Assembly: GCA_020850915.1 (NCBI GenBank)
Contig: JADZDV010000416.1
Location: 1 to 11,660 of the forward strand
Length of the DNA: 11,660 bases
Direction: 5' to 3'
From: Chloroflexota bacterium
GTDB taxonomy: Bacteria > Chloroflexota > UBA6077 > JADZDV01
Below, in pieces: positions 1 to 5,784 of the stretch (within the stretch, counting starts at the first letter, position 1; each line of letters begins with the position of its first letter). A program made the translations under genes and the position numbers. The notes beneath the pieces were generated by a model. That model worked only from the letters and a program-made list of their open reading frames with translations, was not told the DNA's origin and did no database searches.

Positions 1-313
1 CGACCTGGAAGTTGATCGACTCCCAGCCGGTCCAGGCGTTGAGCCAGCCACCACGAGCGCTGATGGGCCCATCGATCTCGGCCCAACCAGAGCGGGTCGG
101 CGTACCCTGAAAGTACATGTGCTCCATGAAATGCGCCGCGCCGACGGTGCGCTCCTCCTCATCTCGCGAGCCGCCCCGCACGCCAACGCTCACCGCCGCG
201 ACCTCCGAGGCAACCCGCCGTTTGACGACGGCCAGCATGCCGTTCGAGAGGTCGCGAAAGCTGACACCCGGCTCCTCCGGCGGTCGCTGGAGTCGTCCTG
301 CGCCCGCCGTCAT
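1..313 (-). CDS. M16 family zinc peptidase, catalytic-type subunit (partial, 3' end outside window)
   Basis: The first 104 residues of a protein that runs off the left edge of the window. It starts at the ATG that overlaps the TGA stop of the preceding M16 gene (ATGA, 4-nt overlap), so the two genes are very likely translationally coupled. Residues 61-65 read HFMEH, the inverted zinc motif HxxEH of M16 (pitrilysin/processing-peptidase) metallopeptidases, in which the histidines bind zinc and the glutamate is the catalytic base. The start region (LSNGM) and the segment after the motif (QGTPTRS) also fit the M16 N-terminal domain. No signal peptide is seen, so a cytoplasmic location is likely. 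The distal zinc glutamate and the C-terminal half lie outside the window. Paired with the adjacent zinc-motif-less paralogue, it probably forms an M16B-type heterodimer that degrades or processes peptides; the substrate is unknown. Confidence 0.88.
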   Translation of the reverse strand, partial: MTAGAGRLQRPPEEPGVSFRDLSNGMLAVVKRRVASEVAAVSVGVRGGSRDEEERTVGAAHFMEHMYFQGTPTRSGWAEIDGPISARGGWLNAWTGWESINFQV

Positions 314-1596
314 GACTTGGTCCCCGGCGCGACGACCACCCGCGTCAGTTGCGCTGGTGTGAGGTACTTCCTCGCCACACGTTGGATGTCGTCCGGCTGC
401 ACAGCTCGGAGCTCCGCCTCCACCTCCCCCAGATCGAGCGGGAGACCGAGCGCCGTGTTCCTCGCAAGCTGGCCGGCCTGGGCCACGCCAGCTTCGGTCC
501 CAACGATCGTGCCGCCCACGATGAAGCCGACCGCGCTGTCCAGCTCCTTCTGGGTCATCAGCTCGTCACGCGCCCGCGCGAGGTGGGTGCAGAGCAGCTC
601 AGAGACCTCTTCCACATTCGACGGGTCCGTCCCCGCGTACGCGACAATCGCCCCGGCGTCCGAGGTCAGCGCAAGCCGCATGTTCGTGTCGTAGGCGAGT
701 CCCCGTGTGTCGCGAATATCGTAGAACAGCCGGCCACCGCTCGGGCCGAGAATCGACTGGAGCAGCCACAGCGCGTAGCGGTCGGGATGGACGATCCCGC
801 CGGTCGGCGCGCCGATGAGCACCATCGCCTGGTCGCGCCCGAGCGCGTACTGAATCTCTCTCGCGACGCCCGTTGGCGGCGGAACGACGGCAAGAACCGG
901 CTCCGGTCCGGCCGGGAGGGCGCCGAGCGTCGGACGGACCTGCTCGATGACCTGCTCGTGTGAGAACGGCCCGACCACCGCCAGCACCGACGCGCGCGGT
1001 GTCACCCGGTCCGCGCGGAAGTCCAGGAGCTGGTCGCGGCGAATATGCTCCGTCCCCGCGGCGTCGCCGGTCGGCAGAAAGCGGAGCGGGTGGTCCTCGA
1101 ACAGGTGCGAGTAGAGCAGATCGTAGGCGCGCGCGGATGGATTGTCCCGCCGCAGCGCCAGCTCGGAGAGGATGAGCTGGCGCTGGTGCTCCACTCGGTC
1201 GGGCTCGAATGTCGAGCTGGCGATCAGGTCCGCGACGAGGTCCAGGCCAATGCCGAAGTCCTCCGGCGCCTGGGCAACGACGAAGTCGATGAACTCCCAG
1301 CCATTGCTGACGTCCAGCGAGCCGCCCCGGGACGTCACGGTCCGCATCACGGCGTCCCGGTCGGGCCGGCGCGCAGTGCCCTGGGTGAACATCCGCTGGA
1401 CGAAGTTCGAGGCGCCCGGCGCCACGACCGTCTCGAAGCGCGAGCCGGCCCGCGCGGCGAGGTCGAACGCGACAATCTCCGCGTCCGGTCGCTGGCGCGT
1501 CACGACCGTCAGGCCGTTCGAGAGTAGGGAGACACGTGGCTGCGCGGCGAACCGGTTCGCGTCCCCGGGAGTGGGCGCCGCCGGGTGGTTCGTCAT
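310..1596 (-). CDS. M16 family peptidase-like protein lacking the zinc motif (non-catalytic subunit)
   Basis: A 428-residue protein with the two-domain length typical of bacterial M16B subunits. At the position of HxxEH it reads NFVQR (residues 64-68), so both zinc histidines and the catalytic glutamate are replaced and it should not bind catalytic zinc. The C-terminal half keeps RDTRGLAY (residues 295-302), with the conserved Arg298 and Tyr302 that in split M16 enzymes help bind substrate from the non-catalytic partner. The next gene on the same strand has an intact HFMEH and overlaps this stop by four bases, giving a classic inactive/active pair. I chose ATG 1596: an in-frame ATG at 1659 exists, just after the upstream stop and with GGAG nine bases before it, but the 21 added codons are T-rich at third positions and cover promoter-like TATACT and TATCAT motifs, unlike the GC-rich codons after 1596. 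No signal peptide is visible. Confidence 0.87.
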   Translation of the reverse strand: MTNHPAAPTPGDANRFAAQPRVSLLSNGLTVVTRQRPDAEIVAFDLAARAGSRFETVVAPGASNFVQRMFTQGTARRPDRDAVMRTVTSRGGSLDVSNGWEFIDFVVAQAPEDFGIGLDLVADLIASSTFEPDRVEHQRQLILSELALRRDNPSARAYDLLYSHLFEDHPLRFLPTGDAAGTEHIRRDQLLDFRADRVTPRASVLAVVGPFSHEQVIEQVRPTLGALPAGPEPVLAVVPPPTGVAREIQYALGRDQAMVLIGAPTGGIVHPDRYALWLLQSILGPSGGRLFYDIRDTRGLAYDTNMRLALTSDAGAIVAYAGTDPSNVEEVSELLCTHLARARDELMTQKELDSAVGFIVGGTIVGTEAGVAQAGQLARNTALGLPLDLGEVEAELRAVQPDDIQRVARKYLTPAQLTRVVVAPGTKS

Positions 1597-1641
1597 CCGG
1601 GAACGCCGTCGGTTGTCGGCATGATACAAAGCATGAGACTC

Positions 1642-1647
1642 AGTATA
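1642..1647 (-). promoter_or_regulatory. Possible -10 box (TATACT) ahead of the M16 pair
   Basis: On the minus strand an unusually AT-rich patch at 1621-1650 contains TATACT (1647 to 1642) and, closer to the gene, TATCAT (1626 to 1621). I find no convincing -35 hexamer at 16-18 bases for either. The patch supports the downstream start at 1596 and an independent transcript for the peptidase genes, but they could also be read through from the cupin gene. Confidence 0.3.
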
Positions 1648-1659
1648 GACAGCCCCCAT

Positions 1660-2166
1660 CTAGCCCTGCTCCGTGTCAGTCGCGGGATCGTACAGGCGCA
1701 CGTGCTCGCTCTCATTCGCGTCGTTGCGAGCGATCACAGCCATGGCCGGCTCGTCAGCGCTGAGATTGATCGGTTGGTGAGGCAAGCCGGCGGGGATGAA
1801 GATGAAGTCCCCGGTTTGGTTGACGATCGACTTTGCCAGGTGGCGCCCGTAGCGTGTCTCGACTCGCCCCTGGAGAACGTAGATGGCCGTTTCGTATCCC
1901 TGGTGGACGTGTGGCTCGGCTCGACCGCCAGGCGGCACGACGATGAGCGACAGGGACAGCATTGTGGCTCCGGCTGTGGCGTTCGAGATGCCGACGAACT
2001 GGCCCAGCCTCTGGCGGTTCTGAACGGCGACGTCGGGACGGACCCAGCGCGGCGCGGGCTCATCTTCTCCTGCCGAGGCGCTATCGATACTGGCAGCCGG
2101 CTGTCCTGTCGCCAGGTCATAATCTGGAGTCTTGCGCACGTTGTTCGCCACCATCCTGGTCGCCAC
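1660..2166 (-). CDS. Cupin domain-containing protein
   Basis: A small single-domain cupin of 168 residues from GTG 2166, or 164 from ATG 2154. Counting from ATG 2154, cupin motif 1 includes PHVHQGYE, with metal ligands His82, His84 and Glu88 followed by TAIYVLQG. Motif 2 is GDFIFIPAGLPHQPIN, with the last ligand His126. All four residues that bind a divalent metal are present, so it should be a metal-binding cupin; the phrase ETAIYVLQGRVETRYG is typical of small stand-alone cupins whose substrate cannot be told from sequence. About 45 N-terminal residues precede the barrel. GTG 2166 has AAGGAG four bases upstream, but that string is also part of the leucine codons of the opposite gene, so the start is uncertain. 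The gene is divergent from, and overlaps the first codons of, the lipoprotein gene, and lies 63 bases upstream of the M16 pair. Confidence 0.85.
   Translation of the reverse strand: MATRMVANNVRKTPDYDLATGQPAASIDSASAGEDEPAPRWVRPDVAVQNRQRLGQFVGISNATAGATMLSLSLIVVPPGGRAEPHVHQGYETAIYVLQGRVETRYGRHLAKSIVNQTGDFIFIPAGLPHQPINLSADEPAMAVIARNDANESEHVRLYDPATDTEQG
2120..2125 (+). promoter_or_regulatory. Possible leaderless promoter -10 (TAATCT) for the lipoprotein gene
   Basis: TAATCT fits the TAnnnT pattern and ends exactly six bases before the TTG at 2132, the spacing seen when transcription begins at the start codon itself (leaderless mRNA). The overlapping CATAAT (2118-2123) is a one-mismatch TATAAT in the same place. 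No clear -35 is seen. GGAG at 2126-2129 is only two bases from TTG 2132 and so too close to act as its ribosome site. The motif lies inside the 5' end of the divergent cupin gene. Confidence 0.35.
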
Positions 2167-3202
2167 CCTTCTCCTTGCCGCCTGTCATCGCGCCAGCTCT
2201 CAACTCGAACCGACGGCGGTCCCGGCCACTCGAACCGCTCCCCCTGACGCGCTGGCTCCGGCTACGCCAACCTCGGTGAGCGTCGCCACGGTCGGCGCGG
2301 TCCGAACGGCCAGCCCGCTCGTGGCCGTGCCCGCCAGACCGGGCCCCACCAGACCGGATGCAAGTCCCGCGCCCGCCTGCCGCTACGGAGCGGCGCGCAA
2401 GATCGCCTCTCTGCAGGAGCGCGCGGTCCAGGAAGCGTCTGGCCTGACCTACAGCCTGCGCAGTCCCACCCTCCTCTGGACACACAACGACTCCGGCAAC
2501 AACCCGCGACTCTACGCCCTGGATGGTAGCGGGCAGCGGCTCGCCACGGTCCAGGTGGAGGGCGCCTCCAACGTGGACTGGGAGGATATCGGCATCGGCC
2601 CCGGTCGAAACGGCCAGCCGGCGCTCTACATCGCGGACACCGGCGACAACAACGAGAGCCGGCGGGAGGTGGCGATCTACCGCGTCGAGGAGCCCGTGCT
2701 CCCGAGAGAGCCGGGCTCTGGGATCATCCGTACCACTCCAGCCACGAAGCTGAGCTTCGCCTATCCAGACGGCCCACACAACGTCGAGACGCTGCTGGTC
2801 CACCCGGTGAGCGGCGAGATCGTGCTGCTGGTCAAAGACATCTCGGCCAAGGTCGGAGTTTACCGTCTGCCGACCCAGGCGGAGTCGGGCAAACGGCTGT
2901 TGGCAGAGCGCATCACCACGCTGGACTACTCCTCGTTCGGGCCGCTGGCAGGCGCGCCGACGGGAGGCGCCGTCTCACCCGATGGCCGCCGCGTCGCGGT
3001 CCGCACGTACGTCGCGCTGGTCGAATACGATCTACCCACTGGCGCGCCGCTCGCCAGCTTCTGGCAGCAGTCTGGACGAGTGTTCCCCCTGCACGACGGC
3101 AAACAGGGTGAGGGCATCAGTTACTCAGCCGACGGCAGGCACCTCTTGACGATCAGCGAGGGCTCGCCGGCCAATCTGTTTGAAGTGGACCCTGTCTGCT
3201 GA
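2132..3202 (+). CDS. Secreted lipoprotein with a propeller-like domain, function unknown
   Basis: A 356-residue protein beginning with a lipoprotein signal peptide: hydrophobic residues 4-15 and lipobox LAAC with Cys18 as the lipidated residue. Residues 19-85 are a Pro/Ala/Thr-rich linker typical of exported lipoproteins. The rest (about 86-356) contains THNDSGNNPRLYALD, VDWEDI and YIADTGDNN. I associate these strings with a family of uncharacterised extracellular proteins resembling beta-propellers of the NHL or phytase-like type; the acidic and Asn-rich loops could bind calcium. No catalytic residues can be named. It starts at TTG 2132; a second in-frame TTG at 2141 would lose the positively charged N-terminus but has GGAG eleven bases upstream. 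The Lgt encoded in this window would be the enzyme attaching its lipid. It is convergent with the small gene to its right. Confidence 0.82.
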   Translation: MRTLFATILVATLLLAACHRASSQLEPTAVPATRTAPPDALAPATPTSVSVATVGAVRTASPLVAVPARPGPTRPDASPAPACRYGAARKIASLQERAVQEASGLTYSLRSPTLLWTHNDSGNNPRLYALDGSGQRLATVQVEGASNVDWEDIGIGPGRNGQPALYIADTGDNNESRREVAIYRVEEPVLPREPGSGIIRTTPATKLSFAYPDGPHNVETLLVHPVSGEIVLLVKDISAKVGVYRLPTQAESGKRLLAERITTLDYSSFGPLAGAPTGGAVSPDGRRVAVRTYVALVEYDLPTGAPLASFWQQSGRVFPLHDGKQGEGISYSADGRHLLTISEGSPANLFEVDPVC

Positions 3203-3203
3203 G

Positions 3204-3220
3204 GCGGTCCCGCGGACCGC
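3204..3220. terminator. Hairpin between convergent genes
   Basis: GCGGTCC-CGC-GGACCGC is a perfect 7-bp stem with a 3-base loop, beginning one base after the lipoprotein stop. It sits in the 43-base gap between two convergent genes, where a bidirectional terminator is expected. There is no T-tract on either side, so it may block elongation weakly or only protect mRNA 3' ends. Confidence 0.4.
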
Positions 3221-3245
3221 GACACTGAGCCCCACGGAGAACCGC

Positions 3246-3587
3246 TCAGCCAGTCCTACGGGCCAGACGGAGCCACCACGTCTCGGCGCGGCCAGTTGGT
3301 GGAGGCGGCTCGCGACGCTCGAGGGGCAAGGCGAGCCGCTCCATCTGAAGCGCGAGCTGGCTGACCTCTTCGGGCTGCAGGCCGCAGGCCCGACGCCCGG
3401 CCGGCAATTCGGCCAGCGCCGGAACTCCTTCCGAAGGCCTCAGCGCGCCAGGCGCGACGACCTCCGCGGCGTCGAAGTCAGGGAAAGTGAATCGAACCGT
3501 CGGGCGAGGCAGCTCAAGCGTGCCCAGCAGATCGTCCAGAACCGCCTGGAGGCGGCCGTCGGAAGAGGCATGTGTCACGGTGCGCAT
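3246..3587 (-). CDS. Hypothetical protein, 113 residues
   Basis: I do not recognise this protein firmly. It has consistently GC-rich third codon positions in this frame and begins at ATG 3587. The N-terminal part (LQAVLDDLLGTLELPRPTVRF) followed by FPDFDAAEVVAPG loosely resembles the first helix and strand of a GAF-type sensory domain, but the protein is too short for a full GAF fold and the C-terminal half (residues 65-113) is charged and proline-rich with no known motif. It may be a degraded or divergent small GAF-like protein. No Shine-Dalgarno sequence is visible; instead TAGACT lies six bases before the ATG, fitting a leaderless start. It is convergent with the lipoprotein gene and borders the repeat mosaic on its upstream side. 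An open frame on the opposite strand at 3180-3695 looks less protein-like. Confidence 0.5.
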   Translation of the reverse strand: MRTVTHASSDGRLQAVLDDLLGTLELPRPTVRFTFPDFDAAEVVAPGALRPSEGVPALAELPAGRRACGLQPEEVSQLALQMERLALPLERREPPPPTGRAETWWLRLARRTG

Positions 3588-3593
3588 ACCGGC

Positions 3594-3599
3594 AGTCTA
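3594..3599 (-). promoter_or_regulatory. Possible leaderless promoter -10 (TAGACT)
   Basis: On the minus strand TAGACT (3599 to 3594) matches TAnnnT and leaves exactly six bases before ATG 3587. This is the same spacing as TAATCT before the lipoprotein start. No Shine-Dalgarno sequence competes with it. No good -35 hexamer was found. Confidence 0.3.
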
Positions 3600-3731
3600 G
3601 CCCCGCCCGAGACCCCCAGGGCTCACGACCCCGTCACGGCTCGCTACCAGGTTCGTCTCAACCGGTGGCCCCGCTCACGCGAAGCCGCGTCATGACCGGC
3701 TCACGCACAGCCGCGAAGCCGCGAACCACCC

Positions 3732-3766
3732 TGTCATCCTGAGGCGCCCCCCTCTTGTCATCCTGA
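3732..3766 (+). repeat. Inverted repeat, left arm (about 35 nt)
   Basis: This arm begins TGTCATCCTGAGGCG, has a six-C run, and ends TTGTCATCCTGA. Its reverse complement is found at 4287-4320 with one G/T change and a five-C run. The nonanucleotide TCATCCTGA occurs twice inside the arm. Confidence 0.8.
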
Positions 3767-4098
3767 CTTGAGTTTAGACAAGCCGGGGTTGGGAGGGACT
3801 GGGAGCGGCGGAAAGGGGGGCGTGGCGCGAAGCGTGCGCCAAGCCGGGATATGAAGACGACCCCCGCTCACCACACGCTGCAGACCTTTCGGCAGAAGCT
3901 GTACCAGACCCTGTGCCACCGGCGCGACGCGCTGTTCGAGCTGCTGGAGGCGGTGCTGGTCGCGCCGGTGCGGAGCACCCTGGCGCGGCTGAGCCTGACG
4001 CCGGTCTTCCGACGCCACGTCCGCGGCCTCGAACGCCTCGGCTACAAGGTCTCGCTGGAGCCGCGGGTTGCCTGATCTCGTCCCACCCCATTTTCATA
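3767..4098 (+). mobile_element. Insertion-sequence remnant, internally deleted
   Basis: This stretch separates two repeat arms that are adjacent on the right side of the mosaic, and holds only the fused 5' and 3' ends of a transposase gene. The boundaries are inferred from the repeat comparison and may be off by about six bases. No clean terminal inverted repeat or target duplication was seen; GGGGTTGGGA at 3785-3794 and the complement of GGGGTGGGA at 4081-4089 are a weak candidate pair. With ends kept and the core deleted, it has the form of a MITE-like, non-autonomous derivative. Confidence 0.5.
3851..4075 (+). pseudogene. Transposase remnant: N-terminus joined in frame to C-terminus
   Basis: A 74-residue open frame. 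Residues 1-55 (including FRQKLYQTLCHRRDALFELL and SLTPVFRR) match, from memory, the N-terminus of a Chloroflexota-associated transposase family (annotated NF041680 or IS701-like). Residues 56-74 (HVRGLERLGYKVSLEPRVA) match the usual C-terminal end of the same kind of protein. The whole catalytic core that should lie between, several hundred residues, is absent, and the join keeps the frame near position 4016. It cannot be an active transposase. It could be mobilised by a full-length relative elsewhere in the genome if its ends remain intact, or be a dead relic. The family name is recollection and has not been tested. Confidence 0.6.
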
Positions 4099-4283
4099 CC
4101 GGCGAAGGATCACGCAGTTGCATACTCCCGTCTCGGAGGCACCCAATCCACGCCCCGTAGGGTGGGCTTCGCCCACCACCTCCGGGTAGACGACAAGCGG
4201 GCATGGTGGGCAGAGCCCACCCTACGACGCGTTGGTTGGTCTGGCTCCGTTCGCCGGTCTCCTACTGCATGATCCTTCGCTGG
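4099..4283. repeat. Long imperfect palindrome with nested hairpins (REP/MITE-like)
   Basis: The outer stem pairs CCGGCGAAGGATCACGCAGT (4099-4118) with the complement at 4264-4283, 18 of 20 matching. The inner stem pairs CGTAGGGTGGGC...GCCCACCA (4156-4178) with 4204-4226, 21 of 23 matching. Each inner arm is itself a small palindrome (GGTGGGC/GCCCACC), so RNA or single-stranded DNA could form either one long stem or two short hairpins. No coding capacity is evident. The GTAGGGTGGGC...GCCCACC core belongs to a style of intergenic repeat found in many copies in several bacterial phyla. Confidence 0.72.
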
Positions 4284-4286
4284 CGC

Positions 4287-4320
4287 TCAGGATGACAAGA
4301 GGGGGCGCATCAGGATGACA
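4287..4320 (-). repeat. Inverted repeat, right arm (34 nt)
   Basis: The complement of the arm at 3732-3766, with one substitution and one fewer C. It lies three bases from the inner palindrome and is followed at 4321-4357 by a G-run and the right outer 17-mer. This arm appears uninterrupted and so represents the original layout. Confidence 0.8.
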
Positions 4321-4389
4321 GGGGGCGTTCAATCCGCTTTCGCGGCTTCGCGTGAGCCCGCATCTCCGGTCGCACGATTGCCAGGTCAT

Positions 4390-5352
4390 TCAGAGACCGT
4401 TCTGAATGTTCTCCGGCCGATGGCCAGCCTCGACGCGGCGAATGTTCTCCATCGCCTCGGCGATGGTCCGCTCCAGGGCATCCCAGGTGCCGGCGGCAAC
4501 GTGGGAGGTCACCACGACGTTCTCCATCTTCAACAGAGGGCTGCGAGGATCCACTGGTTCCAGACCCAGCACGTCGAGGCCGGCGCCGGCGATCTGGCCA
4601 GTTCGCAGGGCGTGGATCAACGCCTTCTCATCTACCACTGGCCCCCGGGACGCGTTGATGAGCAGCGCGGTGGGCTTCATACGCTCCAGCTCCCGCGCGC
4701 CGATCAGGCCGCGGCTGCGCTCATCGAGAAAGACGTGCAGGGTCACGATGTCCGCCCATGAGAGCAGGTCCTCCTTCGGCAAACGTCGGATGCCGAGGTC
4801 GCGTTCCACATCGGGCGGGATCTCGGCGACATCGTGGTACGCCAGCTCGCACTCCCAGCCCTGGAGGCGCCGCGCCACCTTCCGCCCGATCGTGCCGAGG
4901 CCGATGATGCCAATCTTCTTGCCGTTGATCTCCCAGGAATCGCGGCGATACTTGAAATTCGGCCACAAGCCTTCCCGCACATCCGCGACGATCCAGGGGA
5001 AACGGCGGTGTACAGCCATCATCAGGAGGATCGTGTACTCCGCGACGGAGGTCGTGTTGGCGCCACCGGTATTGCAGACCGGGACGCCGCGCGCCCGAGC
5101 GCCCTCCCGGTCGATGTTGTCGGTCCCCTGTCCCACCTTCTGAATGAGCCGAGCTCGCGGCGCCGCGGCCAGCATCTCCGCGTCAACACCGCCCTGCCAG
5201 ACCAGCAGATAATCGGCCTCGCGGGCGAGCGCCAGTTGCCCCTCGCGGGAGCGCGAACCCGCCGCGATGAACTCCAGCCCGGAGGGAACGTAGGCGCGCA
5301 GGCGCTCTAGCGCCTCAGGCGCGACAGTATCGAGGAAGAGAATGGTGGGCAC
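4390..5352 (-). CDS. D-isomer specific 2-hydroxyacid dehydrogenase (SerA/hydroxypyruvate-reductase-like)
   Basis: A 320-residue NAD(P)-dependent oxidoreductase acting on D-2-hydroxyacids in the cytoplasm. Counting from GTG 5352, the Rossmann motif GLGTIG is at 151-156 with Asp174 at the end of the second strand, which favours NAD(H). The catalytic triad of the family is visible: Arg236 in NASRGPVVDE, Glu265 in GLDVLGLEPVD, and His284 in TSHVAAGT. There is no C-terminal ACT or regulatory domain, so it is a short-form enzyme; phosphoglycerate, glyoxylate/hydroxypyruvate or another 2-oxoacid could be the substrate. I chose GTG 5352 (start MPTILFLD, GAGG nine bases upstream). An in-frame GTG at 5403 with GAGG seven bases upstream would add 17 residues of poorer codon bias and cover a TAGAAT motif. 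It follows the receiver gene on the same strand after 60 bases and may share its transcript. Confidence 0.9.
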   Translation of the reverse strand: MPTILFLDTVAPEALERLRAYVPSGLEFIAAGSRSREGQLALAREADYLLVWQGGVDAEMLAAAPRARLIQKVGQGTDNIDREGARARGVPVCNTGGANTTSVAEYTILLMMAVHRRFPWIVADVREGLWPNFKYRRDSWEINGKKIGIIGLGTIGRKVARRLQGWECELAYHDVAEIPPDVERDLGIRRLPKEDLLSWADIVTLHVFLDERSRGLIGARELERMKPTALLINASRGPVVDEKALIHALRTGQIAGAGLDVLGLEPVDPRSPLLKMENVVVTSHVAAGTWDALERTIAEAMENIRRVEAGHRPENIQNGL

Positions 5353-5381
5353 GTGAGCCAACCTCAGGCGAGATGGCAGGC

Positions 5382-5387
5382 ATTCTA
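5382..5387 (-). promoter_or_regulatory. Possible -10 box (TAGAAT) ahead of the dehydrogenase
   Basis: TAGAAT on the minus strand (5387 to 5382) is a one-mismatch TATAAT located 30-35 bases upstream of GTG 5352. This would place a start of transcription about 25 bases before the gene. TTGAGG is present further up but at 23 bases, too far for a normal -35. Confidence 0.3.
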
Positions 5388-5412
5388 TGCCATTCCCAGG
5401 CACCGATCGGCC

Positions 5413-5784
5413 TCAACGGCGGTTTAGCGCTTCGCTCAGCAGCTCTTCAAGCTCGCCAGTATCAAACGGCTTCGGTAGAAGCCAGGCCGCCGGATCCGGG
5501 TGGTCTCGCAAACGGCCGGCGGCCGCCTCGGCCCAGGCCGTACAGACAATCACCGGCAACCGCTGCGTCTGTTCCCTGGCGCGGAGCCACGCCAGGATGT
5601 CCCAGCCGCTCACCTCCGGCATGACGATGTCGAGGATCACCGCATGCGGCTGGCTTTCTTCGATCATGGCCGTGGCTCGCGAGGCAACCAGGCAGACACT
5701 CACGTCGTAGCCGCGAGTCACGAGGACCTCGCGGAAGAGGTCGACCATTGAGGGCGTATCGTCGATAACGAGAATCGTTGGCAT
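5413..5784 (-). CDS. Stand-alone response regulator receiver (CheY-like)
   Basis: A 123-residue protein that is a receiver domain and nothing else. From ATG 5784: [10 protein letters not shown] with acidic pocket Asp8 and Asp9, phospho-acceptor Asp52 in [14 protein letters not shown], conserved Thr82 and Lys105 in PKPFDTGEL. All residues needed for phosphorylation by a histidine kinase are there. With no output domain it would signal through protein contacts or a phosphorelay. No kinase gene is in the window, so its partner is unknown. The start is set by homology of MPTILVIDD to receiver N-termini; ATG 5847 is in frame and would add 21 residues, and the Shine-Dalgarno match (GAGA) before 5784 is poor. 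The dehydrogenase lies 60 bases downstream on the same strand. Confidence 0.9.
   Translation of the reverse strand: MPTILVIDDTPSMVDLFREVLVTRGYDVSVCLVASRATAMIEESQPHAVILDIVMPEVSGWDILAWLRAREQTQRLPVIVCTAWAEAAAGRLRDHPDPAAWLLPKPFDTGELEELLSEALNRR

Larger units (their letters stand above)
3673..4357. repeat. Nested inverted-repeat mosaic carrying a transposase remnant
   Basis: There is no intact gene from 3588 to 4389; most of it is a set of nested inverted repeats. Outer arms: the 17-mer GCTCACGCGAAGCCGCG at 3673-3689 and its exact complement at 4341-4357, with a second partial copy at 3699-3725. Next pair: 3732-3766 and 4287-4320, about 35 bases, differing by one substitution and one C in a C-run, each containing two copies of TCATCCTGA. 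Inner pairs lie at 4099-4118/4264-4283 and 4156-4178/4204-4226. On the right side the second and third arms are separated by only three bases, while on the left they are separated by 332 bases (3767-4098) holding the transposase fragment. The simplest reading is a palindromic repeat whose left arm was later interrupted. Phrases such as CTTCGCTGGCGCTCAGGATGA are of a kind seen as dispersed intergenic repeats. Confidence 0.75.

Noticed and set aside
3180..3695. A 171-codon plus-strand frame downstream of the lipoprotein
   Set aside because: It overlaps the lipoprotein stop and runs opposite the minus-strand gene at 3246-3587. Its Arg/Pro/Ala-rich product resembles nothing known and no ribosome site precedes it.
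3673..4357. CRISPR-like array
   Set aside because: The repeats are inverted and nested, with unequal spacing and no regular direct repeat-spacer pattern.
4361..4371. CATCTCCGGTC repeated at 8620-8630
   Set aside because: An 11-base match with no extension on either side is expected by chance in a window this size.
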